NCBI GenBank assembly: GCA_003550305.1
Contig: QKYT01000055.1
Location: 233,934 to 244,266 of the forward strand
DNA from: Glomus cerebriforme
Taxonomy: Eukaryota > Glomeromycota > Glomeromycetes > Glomerales > Glomeraceae
Direction: 5' to 3'
DNA length: 10,333 nucleotides
Made by a program: the position numbers and the translations under genes. Below the pieces are notes generated by a model that did no database searches, was not told the origin of the DNA, and saw only the letters and a program-made list of their open reading frames with translations. Numbering within the stretch: the first letter of the stretch is position 1; each line of letters begins with the position of its first letter. Shown one piece after another: positions 1 through 6,865 of this stretch.

Positions 1-90
1 AAAAAAGGATAATTTTTTGCCGATCACTTAATTTTGGCCGGAATTATAGGGGTCGCCATGACGACGGGTCGTCACATAGTAACGCCCTAA
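1..90 (+). mobile_element. Candidate Helitron 3' terminus (hairpin + CTAA)
   Basis: This is a GC-richer patch in A+T-rich DNA. A perfect 7-bp stem, TGACGAC-GG-GTCGTCA, lies at 59-74. It is followed by a 12-nt spacer and then CTAA (87-90) and a T. Helitrons are known to end in a short GC-rich hairpin 10-12 nt before CTRR and to insert between A and T, so the arrangement fits. The wider stretch (about 41-89) is also an imperfect inverted repeat beginning AGGG and ending CCCT, so it could instead be the paired ends of a small inverted-repeat element. No RepHel coding sequence is visible, and the rest of the element would lie to the left of the window. Confidence 0.3.
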
Positions 91-540
91 TTAAAATATA
101 ATCCCTTAGTTTTTATAATTAAATATCCAATATAATATTAATATTTCTAATTCTATTATCTATTTTCTTGTTATTATTATTAATTAATTTATTATTTAAC
201 AGAAGGGATTTTTACTAATCCTTATACCTAATTTTTCTAAGAAGTTTGGGAAAGAAAAGTTGCACTTTTTGCCATTTTGTACTAAGAAAATATTCTTTTA
301 GTTTTAAGAAAATTTGTTTTATATTGCTAGAGTTAACTAAAAAACTTTAAAAAGTATGGATAATAGTCTCCAGTTTACCAAGTTTTTTTACAAGTCAGGT
401 TCATGATAACTTCTAATCACTTACATTTTATTCCAAGTTAATATCTGAAGTGCCATTTCATATTTTAAGATACCTTGTTTCTATAAGCATAAGACAGATG
501 AGTAGGACTTGTGACTAAAGATGATGCTACAATTATTTTT
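91..540. other. A+T-rich spacer, nothing recognised
   Basis: No open frame of useful length, RNA gene or clear repeat is visible. Short A/T runs dominate. The 11-nt string ACTTGTGACTA at 507-517 resembles ACTTGTGGCTA at 4049-4059. It is too short and too far from any element edge to be called a target-site duplication. Confidence 0.5.
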
Positions 541-563
541 ACAAATCCGCAATATTACAGAAT
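541..563. repeat. Left arm of a weak, distant inverted repeat
   Basis: The sequence starting ACAAATCCGCAAT matches the reverse complement of 4015-4036 at about 18 of 20 aligned positions, with a 2-nt gap. Both ends lie in DNA rich in GCAAT/ATTGC words, which surrounds the tandem repeat and the LINE insertions. The pair could be the terminal repeats of an older element into which the LINEs were inserted, or simply low-complexity similarity. Confidence 0.25.
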
Positions 564-649
564 TTTGAATCGAATTGCGCATAGTAATCCGCAATTTCAC
601 AATTCCAATCATGTGATTTATATAAATTACAAAATCGCAAATTACTCGA

Positions 650-757
650 GATCTAGTGATTAGATTTTAATGAAATATATACCATTCGAATCCTCTCATT
701 AAGATGAATCGAATGGTATAAATATCAAATTTTTAACATCAATATTGGCAGAGATAC
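650..757 (+). repeat. Tandem repeat unit 1 (intact, with hairpin)
   Basis: This unit aligns without gaps to 791-898 at an offset of 141 bases; about 78 of 105 positions agree by hand count. It contains a perfect 12-bp stem, TATACCATTCGA (678-689) with TCGAATGGTATA (709-720), around a 19-nt loop. It ends with ATATTGGCAGAGA (742-754), the same site used by LINEs A and B in unit 2, so it serves as the uninterrupted copy of that target. Weak resemblance to tRNA A- and B-box words (CTAGTGATTAGA, TTCGAATCC) hints at a SINE, but the spacing is about 10 nt short and no cloverleaf forms. Confidence 0.7.
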
Positions 758-790
758 AACTACACTTAACAAATTTTGGAAATGAAATAT

Positions 791-898
791 GATCCAATGA
801 TTAGATATTAATAAATTTTATACTATTCGATTAGTCTCAATAAGAGAATTCGAATGGTGGTAATTTCATTATTCTAGCATTGATATTGGTAAAGATTT
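791..898 (+). repeat. Tandem repeat unit 2 (interrupted by LINEs A and B)
   Basis: This is the second copy of the unit, ungapped relative to unit 1. Its hairpin survives as a 10-bp stem (821-830 with 850-859) with two positions changed to G-T pairs and the same 19-nt loop. The unit is cut after ATATTGGTAAAGA (883-895) by a 10-nt poly(T) that begins LINE A. The displaced remainder resumes after LINE B at 3901, where CTTAATAAATTT (3905-3916) matches CTTAACAAATTT (765-776) of unit 1. Confidence 0.7.
883..895. repeat. Target-site duplication, copy 1 (left of LINE A)
   Basis: ATATTGGTAAAGA lies directly before the poly(T) of LINE A. Versions of it recur at 2077-2089 (ATATTGGTGGAGA) and 3888-3900 (ATATTGGCAGAGA). 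They differ only at the YRR positions, all by transitions. Confidence 0.75.
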
Positions 899-2076
899 TT
901 TTTTTATTGTTAACAGCATAATTTATTTAATAAAATTAATCGTAAATATAACTAAAACATAAACATAAACAAAATATATAAAAACTAATCTATAAAACTA
1001 CACTATAAACCTAACATAACAATATACCCAATAAACTACTTCGCAATGAGAGGTAACAATCAAGTTGACCATCCTGAGAGTATCCCTTCCAATCCCTTAA
1101 AATAAGTTAAAGGAGAGCCGTAACTTAACACTCCGAACTGTCAGATCCATCAGAGGGACCAATTGGCCCAAAAGTTTAATCCAGGAGTTACCATGGAAAA
1201 ATGCTTTATCAAGCAAGTCCAGTACTAAGGCTGAGGTCGGCAATGGGAGCCTTGAAACCCGAGTAGCATCAGCGGGAGCACGTGACATAAGAATGTCTCT
1301 AGCGGGAAGCGTAGAGGCCATAATATGACAATGAGGGAGCCATGTTTGATGAAAGAAGTCACGTTGCAACTTCGTTACCACCGGACAGAGAAGATTTTTT
1401 ATGGAAATCATTGAGAATCCAAGTAAGATCAAAAAGGCTGTAAGGAAACGTAAAATGAAACCCTGAAGAAAAAACTAAGGTCGTTGTGAAGAGTCTGGTA
1501 AGAAGGACCAGACGGGTAGTGACAGAAATGCTTGACGTGAAGGGAAGTCTGAAACATCTTTATTCAGACGCTTGGACCATGAAATAATAATTGAATCAAG
1601 TAAAGAGTCTTTAAATGATAAGAAGAGAACAGGAAAATTAGTATGAGGAAGTGGCGGATCATCAGGAAAATCTGAAGCCCTAATTGTAGCCGAGCAATCC
1701 ACAAGATGGGATAGAGATTCAGGACAAGCATTGCAAAAGAAACAAAGCAACTCTTACGAAAAATAACAAGGATGACGTGAATTCATAACATCCATAATTA
1801 GGAGTTCGAGAAACTGTAATTTGTAACGAAAAGAGATATGAGCAGCACGACGTTCCTGTACTTTGGAAGGTGACAGATCAGAAGAAGGAATAAAGTAATT
1901 CAAAGTAAACCAAGATAAATCCCAATCAATTAGAAAGACAGAAGGCTGGGCATAATACTCACGTATTTTTCTTTCATTTTTATTATAGGAAAAATGCCAT
2001 ACGTAAATACTGTCAAGTATGAAATGATGATACATAGGGTAATCCAAGAACACCATAAAATTAAGTTCACTAATCG
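896..2076 (-). mobile_element. LINE A: 5'-truncated non-LTR retrotransposon
   Basis: This minus-strand LINE remnant is about 1.17 kb. Its 3' end is the T10 run at 896-905, the complement of a poly(A) tail. A minus-strand AATAAA (TTTATT at 922-927) lies about 17 nt upstream of the tail. Its 3' untranslated region and ORF end are strongly similar to LINE B from the tail to about 3170, and weakly beyond. LINE B carries roughly 46 extra nt at 2179-2226. The 5' end (2076) falls just downstream of where the RNase H domain would be, so only the C-terminal end of the polyprotein remains. It is flanked by 13-nt duplications at 883-895 and 2077-2089, as expected from target-primed reverse transcription. 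Confidence 0.85.
1097..2076 (-). pseudogene. LINE A ORF remnant, C-terminal part with CCHC zinc knuckle
   Basis: This is the C-terminal piece of a LINE polyprotein. In the intact family the protein carries reverse transcriptase, RNase H and a C-terminal zinc knuckle used in copying the element RNA at the target. Here only the part after RNase H remains. The frame runs from 2076 to 1475 with an in-frame TAA at 1751-1753, where LINE B has TAT (Tyr). The knuckle reads CFFC...H...C (C-x2-C-x8-H-x3-C), with Cys codons at 1742-1744, 1733-1735 and 1694-1696 and His at 1706-1708. A stop at about 1475 interrupts the frame where LINE B reads on. Near 1318-1322 one extra C relative to LINE B shifts the frame, after which the ending (STLPARDIL ... 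LRLSFNLF, stop 1097-1099) matches LINE B. It is not functional. Seen: motifs, breaks and alignment with B. Family knowledge: the roles. Confidence 0.8.
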
Positions 2077-2089
2077 ATATTGGTGGAGA
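2077..2089. repeat. Target-site duplication, copy 2 (between LINEs A and B)
   Basis: ATATTGGTGGAGA marks the 5' edge of LINE A and is also immediately followed by the T10 run of LINE B. A shared duplication between two head-to-tail LINEs implies two insertions at one site. Confidence 0.75.
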
Positions 2090-3887
2090 TTTTTTTTTTA
2101 TTTTTAACAGCATATTTTATTTAATAAAATTAATAATCAAACACAATACAAATAATAAACATAAATAAAATATATGGATCTCATCATTATCTGGTTTACA
2201 TAAAGTAAAATTATAAAAAGTAAAAACTAATCTATAAAGCTACACTATAAACCTAACATAACAATATATCCAATAAACTACTTCACAATGAGAGGTAGCC
2301 ACCAAGTCAACCATTCTGAGAGTATCCCTTCCAATCCCTTAAAATAAGTTAAAGGAGAGCCGTAACTTAACATCCTGAACTATCAGATCCATCAAAGGAA
2401 CCGTTTGGTCCAAAAGTTTAAACCAGGATGTATCTAGGGAGAAGGTATTATCAAGCAAATCTGGTACAAAGGCTGAGGTCAGCGATGGGAGCCTTGAAAT
2501 CCGAGCAGCATTGGTGAGAGCACGTAACATAAGAATGTCTCTAGCGGGAAGCGTAGAGCCATAATGTAATAACGTGAGAGCCATGTTTGGTGAAAGAAAT
2601 CGCGTTGTAATTTCGTCACTTCTGAGCAAATGAGATTTTTTAATGAAGTTCTTGAGAAACCAAGAGTGAGAAGAAAAGCCACGTGGAACGAAACCTTGTA
2701 GGAAAAGTAAAGGCCAATTCAAAGAATCTGAAAGCGGAGGCCAAATAGGTAATGTGAGGAACGCTTGGTGAGAAGGAAAGTCTGAAGCATTTTATTTAGG
2801 CGGTTAGACCAGGAATTGATGATTGAGTCAAGTAAGGAATTCTTAAATGACTGAAAGAGAACTGGAAAGTTAGTGTAAGGTAAAAGCGAACCATCAGAAA
2901 AGTCAGAAGCCCTAATTGGAGTTGAACAATCCACAAGGTGAGCTAAGGATTCAGGATAAGCATTGCAGAAGAAGCAGTTCAACTCATACGGAGAATAACA
3001 GGGGCGATGGGAATTCATAACGTCCATAGTCAGGAGTTCTAGGAAATGTAATTTGTAACAGAAGGAGGCATAAGCGACGTGACGTTCCTGAGCTTTGGAA
3101 GGAGACAAATCAGGACAAGGAACAAAAGAATTAAAAATTAACCAGGACAAGTCCCAATCAATCAAAAAGACCGAAGGGATTAAATAAGAAAATCAATGCA
3201 ATGATAAAACATTAACAAATTCAGTAAAAGAAAGGTAAGAATCAAAAATTCTACGAAAGGGGAGATCCATTCTTAAAGAATTAAAGAAAAAAGAAACCAC
3301 TAGTGAGGAAGAAAAAGATAAAGAAACTTTATCAAGCATAGGAAAATCCAAATGACGCGAGCAAGCACGCGCCAAAGAATCAGTGAAATTATGTAAAAAG
3401 TTGTTTAAATGTGAAGAAATTTTGTGCATGGTGAAGGATAATTTCTTAGAAGTAAAAAATTTAACAAAAATCGACCAAAGGAAATATCCTTGGAGAGAAG
3501 TTAGCGAGAAATCAGGGTTGTCAATAATGGAATGAACACCATTCAGAACAGACATAAATATGTAAATGGCCATTATCAGGGATAAAAGAACAAATCAGGA
3601 CTAGTGGAGCTAGTTCTGAAATTAACGGGGAGGCAGTAGGATAAGAGAGGGGAACAGCCAGAGAATGTAAAATATTATTTTTGGGATTAAACTGAACCCA
3701 AGCACAAGAAAGGCGAGATGAACCATCAATAACGACAGAAGAGCCGTCAATATAATAGTAGTACAAATTGGAAGGAGAAATTTGAAAATGTGAAAAATTA
3801 ACATGGTCAGAAATAGGAGAGACAGGAGAAACAATTCTGTCAGAAATTGAAGGAGTAGGAAAATTCAAAATCAGAGAAGAAAGTTCA
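2090..3887 (-). mobile_element. LINE B: 5'-truncated non-LTR retrotransposon
   Basis: This second minus-strand copy of the LINE A family is about 1.8 kb. It begins with T10 (2090-2099), the poly(A) tail in complement, with minus-strand AATAAA (TTTATT at 2116-2121) about 17 nt away. It extends further 5' than LINE A and includes the whole RNase H region, but the reverse transcriptase and endonuclease are absent. It is bounded by ATATTGGTGGAGA (2077-2089) and ATATTGGCAGAGA (3888-3900). The open frame happens to read through the right-hand duplication, so the protein frame alone does not reveal the boundary. Confidence 0.85.
2339..3887 (-). pseudogene. LINE B ORF remnant: RNase H + CCHC zinc knuckle
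   Basis: This is the C-terminal third of a LINE polyprotein, on the minus strand in three main frames. RNase H comes first: IDGSS occurs twice (Asp codons 3746-3748 and 3725-3727), then SEL with Glu at 3614-3616, then KISSHLNN...FTDSLA, which fits the late His and Asp. The Asp-37-Glu spacing favours the second IDGSS as catalytic. The middle Asp, expected after IY near 3550, is missing, and the frame switches there. Next comes the linker ending PSVFLIDWDLSW and the knuckle CFFC...H...C (Cys codons in 2965-2976 and 2926-2928, His 2938-2940). A 1-nt deletion near 2793 (AAAATG where LINE A has AAAGATG) moves the ending into the frame that stops at 2339-2341. The element is dead. Together with LINE A it defines a family whose ORF ends in LRLSFNLF. 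Confidence 0.8.
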
Positions 3888-3900
3888 ATATTGGCAGAGA
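3888..3900. repeat. Target-site duplication, copy 3 (right of LINE B)
   Basis: ATATTGGCAGAGA is identical to the site in repeat unit 1 (742-754). The agreement extends to CAATATTGGCAGAGATA on both sides (741-756 region and 3886-3902), which supports this as the far half of the original target. Confidence 0.75.
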
Positions 3901-4040
3901 TATGCTTAATAAATTTATAATATATAATTTTGGCCAAAATTATGTTAATTTCGGCTGAAATTGCAGAATCGAACCTTAATTTCCGCAATTATTCACAATA
4001 TTGCAAATCACAATTATTCTGCAATTGCCTATTTGTGGAC
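3901..4040. repeat. Displaced remainder of repeat unit 2 and flank
   Basis: CTTAATAAATTT near 3905-3916 resumes repeat unit 2 after the LINE insertions. A perfect 20-nt palindrome, ATAATTTTGGCCAAAATTAT, lies at 3924-3943. It is followed by GCAATT-rich DNA whose end (4015-4036) is a weak inverted match to 541-563. No coding sequence is supported. Confidence 0.45.
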
Positions 4041-4739
4041 CTATCTTTACTTGTGGCTACTTTTAGTAAATCCAAAAGTGGATTTAACATGAAGTTTTTT
4101 TGAAAGTAAAGCAATTTTTCATAAAATTAACATATAGGCTTGGTGTAACAAAAAGAGTCTTTTCTGGAGTTTAAGTTTAACAAAAATTCCCTTTAATTTA
4201 ATTTTAATTATCATTTTATGAATGTGTGAAAATAGACATCAAATTTTAAAGTACTCATGAATACGAAGGATTAGAATATAAAATCCAGTTAGAGATTCTA
4301 CCATTCTTTAGGGTTAAAAACTTTGAAATACTTTAGCTTCATATTTTTTTATTAGTGTTAGACAGTCTTTTAGGTGGATGGTAAAGAGATATTAGAAGTT
4401 TGATTGATAGTTAATTACCTATTGATGATTAGTTCCTTTATTATTATATTCCTTTTGGTTATCTGTTTCACAGTTAATGATCTCTCTTAAGGTGACATAA
4501 TATGTTATTATTAGAAAATCCAAAAAAATTAACATAAAATCATATAATCAAGGTACATTACTATAAGAACTTGATTTAATAAGACTATTATAACTTTATT
4601 CAACAAACTTTATAACAATTTTTATCAACAAAATGAAAAAAAAGGAAGACTATTAGCAGGATGGTTTCTTTTCATAATAGGTATATCAAGGATCAAGATT
4701 CTTAGAAAGGAATAAGTTGAATGCTAAAGTATATTTTTG
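4041..4739. other. A+T-rich spacer, nothing recognised
   Basis: No usable open frame on either strand, no RNA gene and no clear repeat could be found by eye. It may hold old, eroded repeats. Confidence 0.5.
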
Positions 4740-4942
4740 CTATAAGTAGTCATTTTGATTCAAGAGGAAAAGTCCAATAGTATCATTAGGAATTGGCTTT
4801 TATAAAAAAATAACTACTGAATATATTAATAGCAAAAGTTTTTAGATAAGTATTGTGAACAAGACAATATAAGCAGTTATTTTGATTTACCTGAAACATC
4901 TATAGTATCATTAGAAACTGGTCTGGTACAATAAAAGAATAG
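4740..4942 (+). repeat. Two degenerate direct repeat copies
   Basis: About 4740-4812 and 4868-4942 share an order of words: TATAAGYAGTYATTTTGATT, then ATAGTATCATTAG, then ACTGGT/ATTGGC. By eye they are roughly 70% similar. They lie to the left of repeat S1 and may belong to the same repeat family. Confidence 0.45.
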
Positions 4943-5045
4943 AGGTATTTTAGTATGTTTTTTTTTCTTGTATGTTTAATTATAATTCTTATACTATATA
5001 TAATCTCTTCTTCTTGAAGATTAGTACTAATAGCCAGCTTCTTTA

Positions 5046-5394
5046 ATTCTGCTTAAAATATTCTGTACTAGTTCAAAATTCCAAATGTAAATATTGTAAA
5101 TATTCTTTATTCTGAAAATTGATACTAGCAGTCGGTCTTTAGAATCTCATTAATATTTCATGTTAGTTAAAAGATTCAATGTATTTGTGAGAAAATTCAG
5201 ATAATCTGAGTAAAGAGTATTTCATTTGAGAGAAGATTCAGATAGACTGGTTAAAGGAATTATTTATTAGTTTTAGCATTAGAGTATAGGGAAGAATTAA
5301 AATATAGTTTATATCTAAGAAGGTCTTATTTTCAGTTCTCACTTTAAGGACTTATATTATATAAGTGTGACAGGTAATATTTTTCTAAATGGAG
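5046..5394 (+). repeat. Repeat S, copy 1
   Basis: This is a ~350-bp non-coding repeat that aligns to 6237-6587 at roughly 80% identity by eye, with small indels. Shared landmarks include TATTCTTTATTCTGAA, CTCACTTTAAGGAC and AATATTTTTCTAAAT. Inside it, a ~40-bp word (GAGAAAATTCAGATAATCTG and GAGAGAAGATTCAGATAGAC) is repeated in tandem at about 5188-5268. Copy 1 is joined directly to repeat Ra without the inverted-repeat terminus seen after copy 2. Confidence 0.75.
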
Positions 5395-5730
5395 AGTAGT
5401 ACATGAACTTAATTTTTTTTATTGTATATCATTAATACATACTATTATATATTAATAAAAAAGTCATGCTTCATTTTATCAAAAAAAAAAAATAATTAAT
5501 TTATTATTTACATATTTATAAACTATAATTATAATCTATATTAGTTTATTACCTATTGCTTTACAATAGGTTTTAAATTTTATTTATAATTTTTAATTCC
5601 ATTCAGAATTATGGTATATACGCATTAATTTTCTTTTTTAAAAATTTGTATAATATTATATTATTATTTGATCCAATTTTCATAGAAAATAAAATTACTT
5701 TTTTTAAATTTTATGTAATATAATGTGATT
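5395..5730 (+). repeat. Repeat Ra (near-identical to Rb)
   Basis: This copy of about 335 bp matches 5790-6124 apart from one T in a homopolymer (8 T here, 7 T there). It includes A12 and an 8-bp stem ACCTATTG...CAATAGGT (5551-5571). It ends exactly at the ambiguous base 5731, where Rb continues into different sequence. Confidence 0.85.
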
Positions 5731-5731
5731 N
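5731..5731. other. Single ambiguous base N, probable assembly join
   Basis: This is the only N in the window. It lies exactly where Ra and Rb stop agreeing. A contig-end overlap that was placed twice rather than merged would look like this. Confidence 0.6.
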
Positions 5732-5789
5732 AGTGTAATATAAAACATCATACTTTTTTGAAGGTAGTATGGTAAGATGATTTAATGGA

Positions 5790-6124
5790 AGTAGTACATG
5801 AACTTAATTTTTTTATTGTATATCATTAATACATACTATTATATATTAATAAAAAAGTCATGCTTCATTTTATCAAAAAAAAAAAATAATTAATTTATTA
5901 TTTACATATTTATAAACTATAATTATAATCTATATTAGTTTATTACCTATTGCTTTACAATAGGTTTTAAATTTTATTTATAATTTTTAATTCCATTCAG
6001 AATTATGGTATATACGCATTAATTTTCTTTTTTAAAAATTTGTATAATATTATATTATTATTTGATCCAATTTTCATAGAAAATAAAATTACTTTTTTTA
6101 AATTTTATGTAATATAATGTGATT
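5790..6124 (+). repeat. Repeat Rb
   Basis: This is the second copy of the near-identical repeat, here joined on its left to the inverted terminus (5759-5781) and on its right to AGGTTATAAAC. The hairpin ACCTATTG...CAATAGGT recurs at about 5945-5965. Confidence 0.85.
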
Positions 6125-6236
6125 AGGTTATAAACTTTAGAGCATTTATTTATACAGTTAATCTAAACATTACATTTATATACAAATATTTTTAATTATA
6201 TAGATTATGATAACAAAACTTACTATAATATCAAAA

Positions 6237-6587
6237 TGCATAAAATATTTTATACTAGTTTAAAATCTTAAATGTGAGTGATATAAGTATTCTTTATTCT
6301 GAAGATTAATAATAGCAGTCATCAGTCTCTAGAACCTTATTAATATTTTATGCTAGTTAAAAGATTTAATGTGTTTATGAAAAGATTTAGGTAAACTGGT
6401 TAAAGGATATTTCATTTGAAAGAAGATTTGGATAAACTAGTTAAAGAAATTATTTATTAGTTCTAGCATTGAGATATAGGGAAGAATCAGAATATAGTTT
6501 ATATCTAAAAAGATCTTACTTTTAATTCTCACTTTAAGGACCTATATTATATAAGTACAATAAGTAATATTTTTCTAAATAGAAGGG
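6237..6587 (+). repeat. Repeat S, copy 2
   Basis: This copy is the diverged partner of 5046-5394. Many differences are C/T or G/A. It ends at the inverted terminus 6589-6611, which suggests that S is the right-hand part of the 853-bp element. Confidence 0.75.
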
Positions 6588-6721
6588 GATCATCTTACCA
6601 TACCACCTTCAGATGTATATATATCATCTTAGCTATATAACATATTGTAACACAGGTAATATCAAGAGGATATGACAATTATTTTTTTTATAATACTAAA
6701 AAAAATTAAATCCCTGAAATA

Positions 6722-6752
6722 CAGTCAGTGATTAAAAGTATACGGACATTTT
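6722..6752 (+). repeat. Tc1 left terminal inverted repeat
   Basis: It begins CAGTCAGTGATT directly after the TA at 6720-6721. Its partner is 10137-10167. The transposase N-terminal helix-turn-helix domains would bind here. Confidence 0.85.
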
Positions 6753-6865
6753 GATTTGCCAAAATTATGCTGATCATCACACAATGATATAATATAAACA
6801 ATACGTCATTTAACGCTTTATATCATAATGAAAACTGCCTCAGTGTTTTTTTTAGTAAACATTTA

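Larger units (their letters stand above)
5759..6611. mobile_element. Candidate non-autonomous DNA transposon with 23-bp inverted ends
   Basis: The left end (5759-5781, beginning TGAAGGTAGTATGG) and right end (6589-6611) are inverted repeats agreeing at 22 of 23 positions. The interior (about 850 bp) is A+T-rich, has no meaningful open frame and comprises Rb, a ~110-bp stretch and S2. I see no convincing target-site duplication. The 28 bp left of the terminus (AGTGTAATATAAAACATC...) also precede the third copy at 10204, so the repeat may extend beyond the inverted ends. The superfamily is not recognised. Confidence 0.55.

Noticed and set aside
650..710. tRNA gene or clear tRNA-derived SINE head
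   Set aside because: The A- and B-box-like words are about 10 nt too close together, the T stem does not pair and no acceptor stem forms. The TTCGAA word is also explained by the hairpin.
2479..2682. Minus-strand open frame of 67 codons in LINE B resembling part of LINE A
   Set aside because: It matches only the out-of-frame part of LINE A before that copy's 1-nt shift. The other frame (SDEITTRFLSPNMAL...) continues in LINE B into the common C-terminus, so this one is a shadow.
3622..3834. Hydrophobic minus-strand open frame resembling a small membrane protein
   Set aside because: It overlaps the RNase H frame of LINE B. Its Leu/Phe/Ile richness comes from A+T-rich out-of-frame reading.
4740..6611. 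CRISPR-like or satellite array
   Set aside because: The repeats are few, long, diverged and unevenly spaced, with no short constant repeat and unique spacers.
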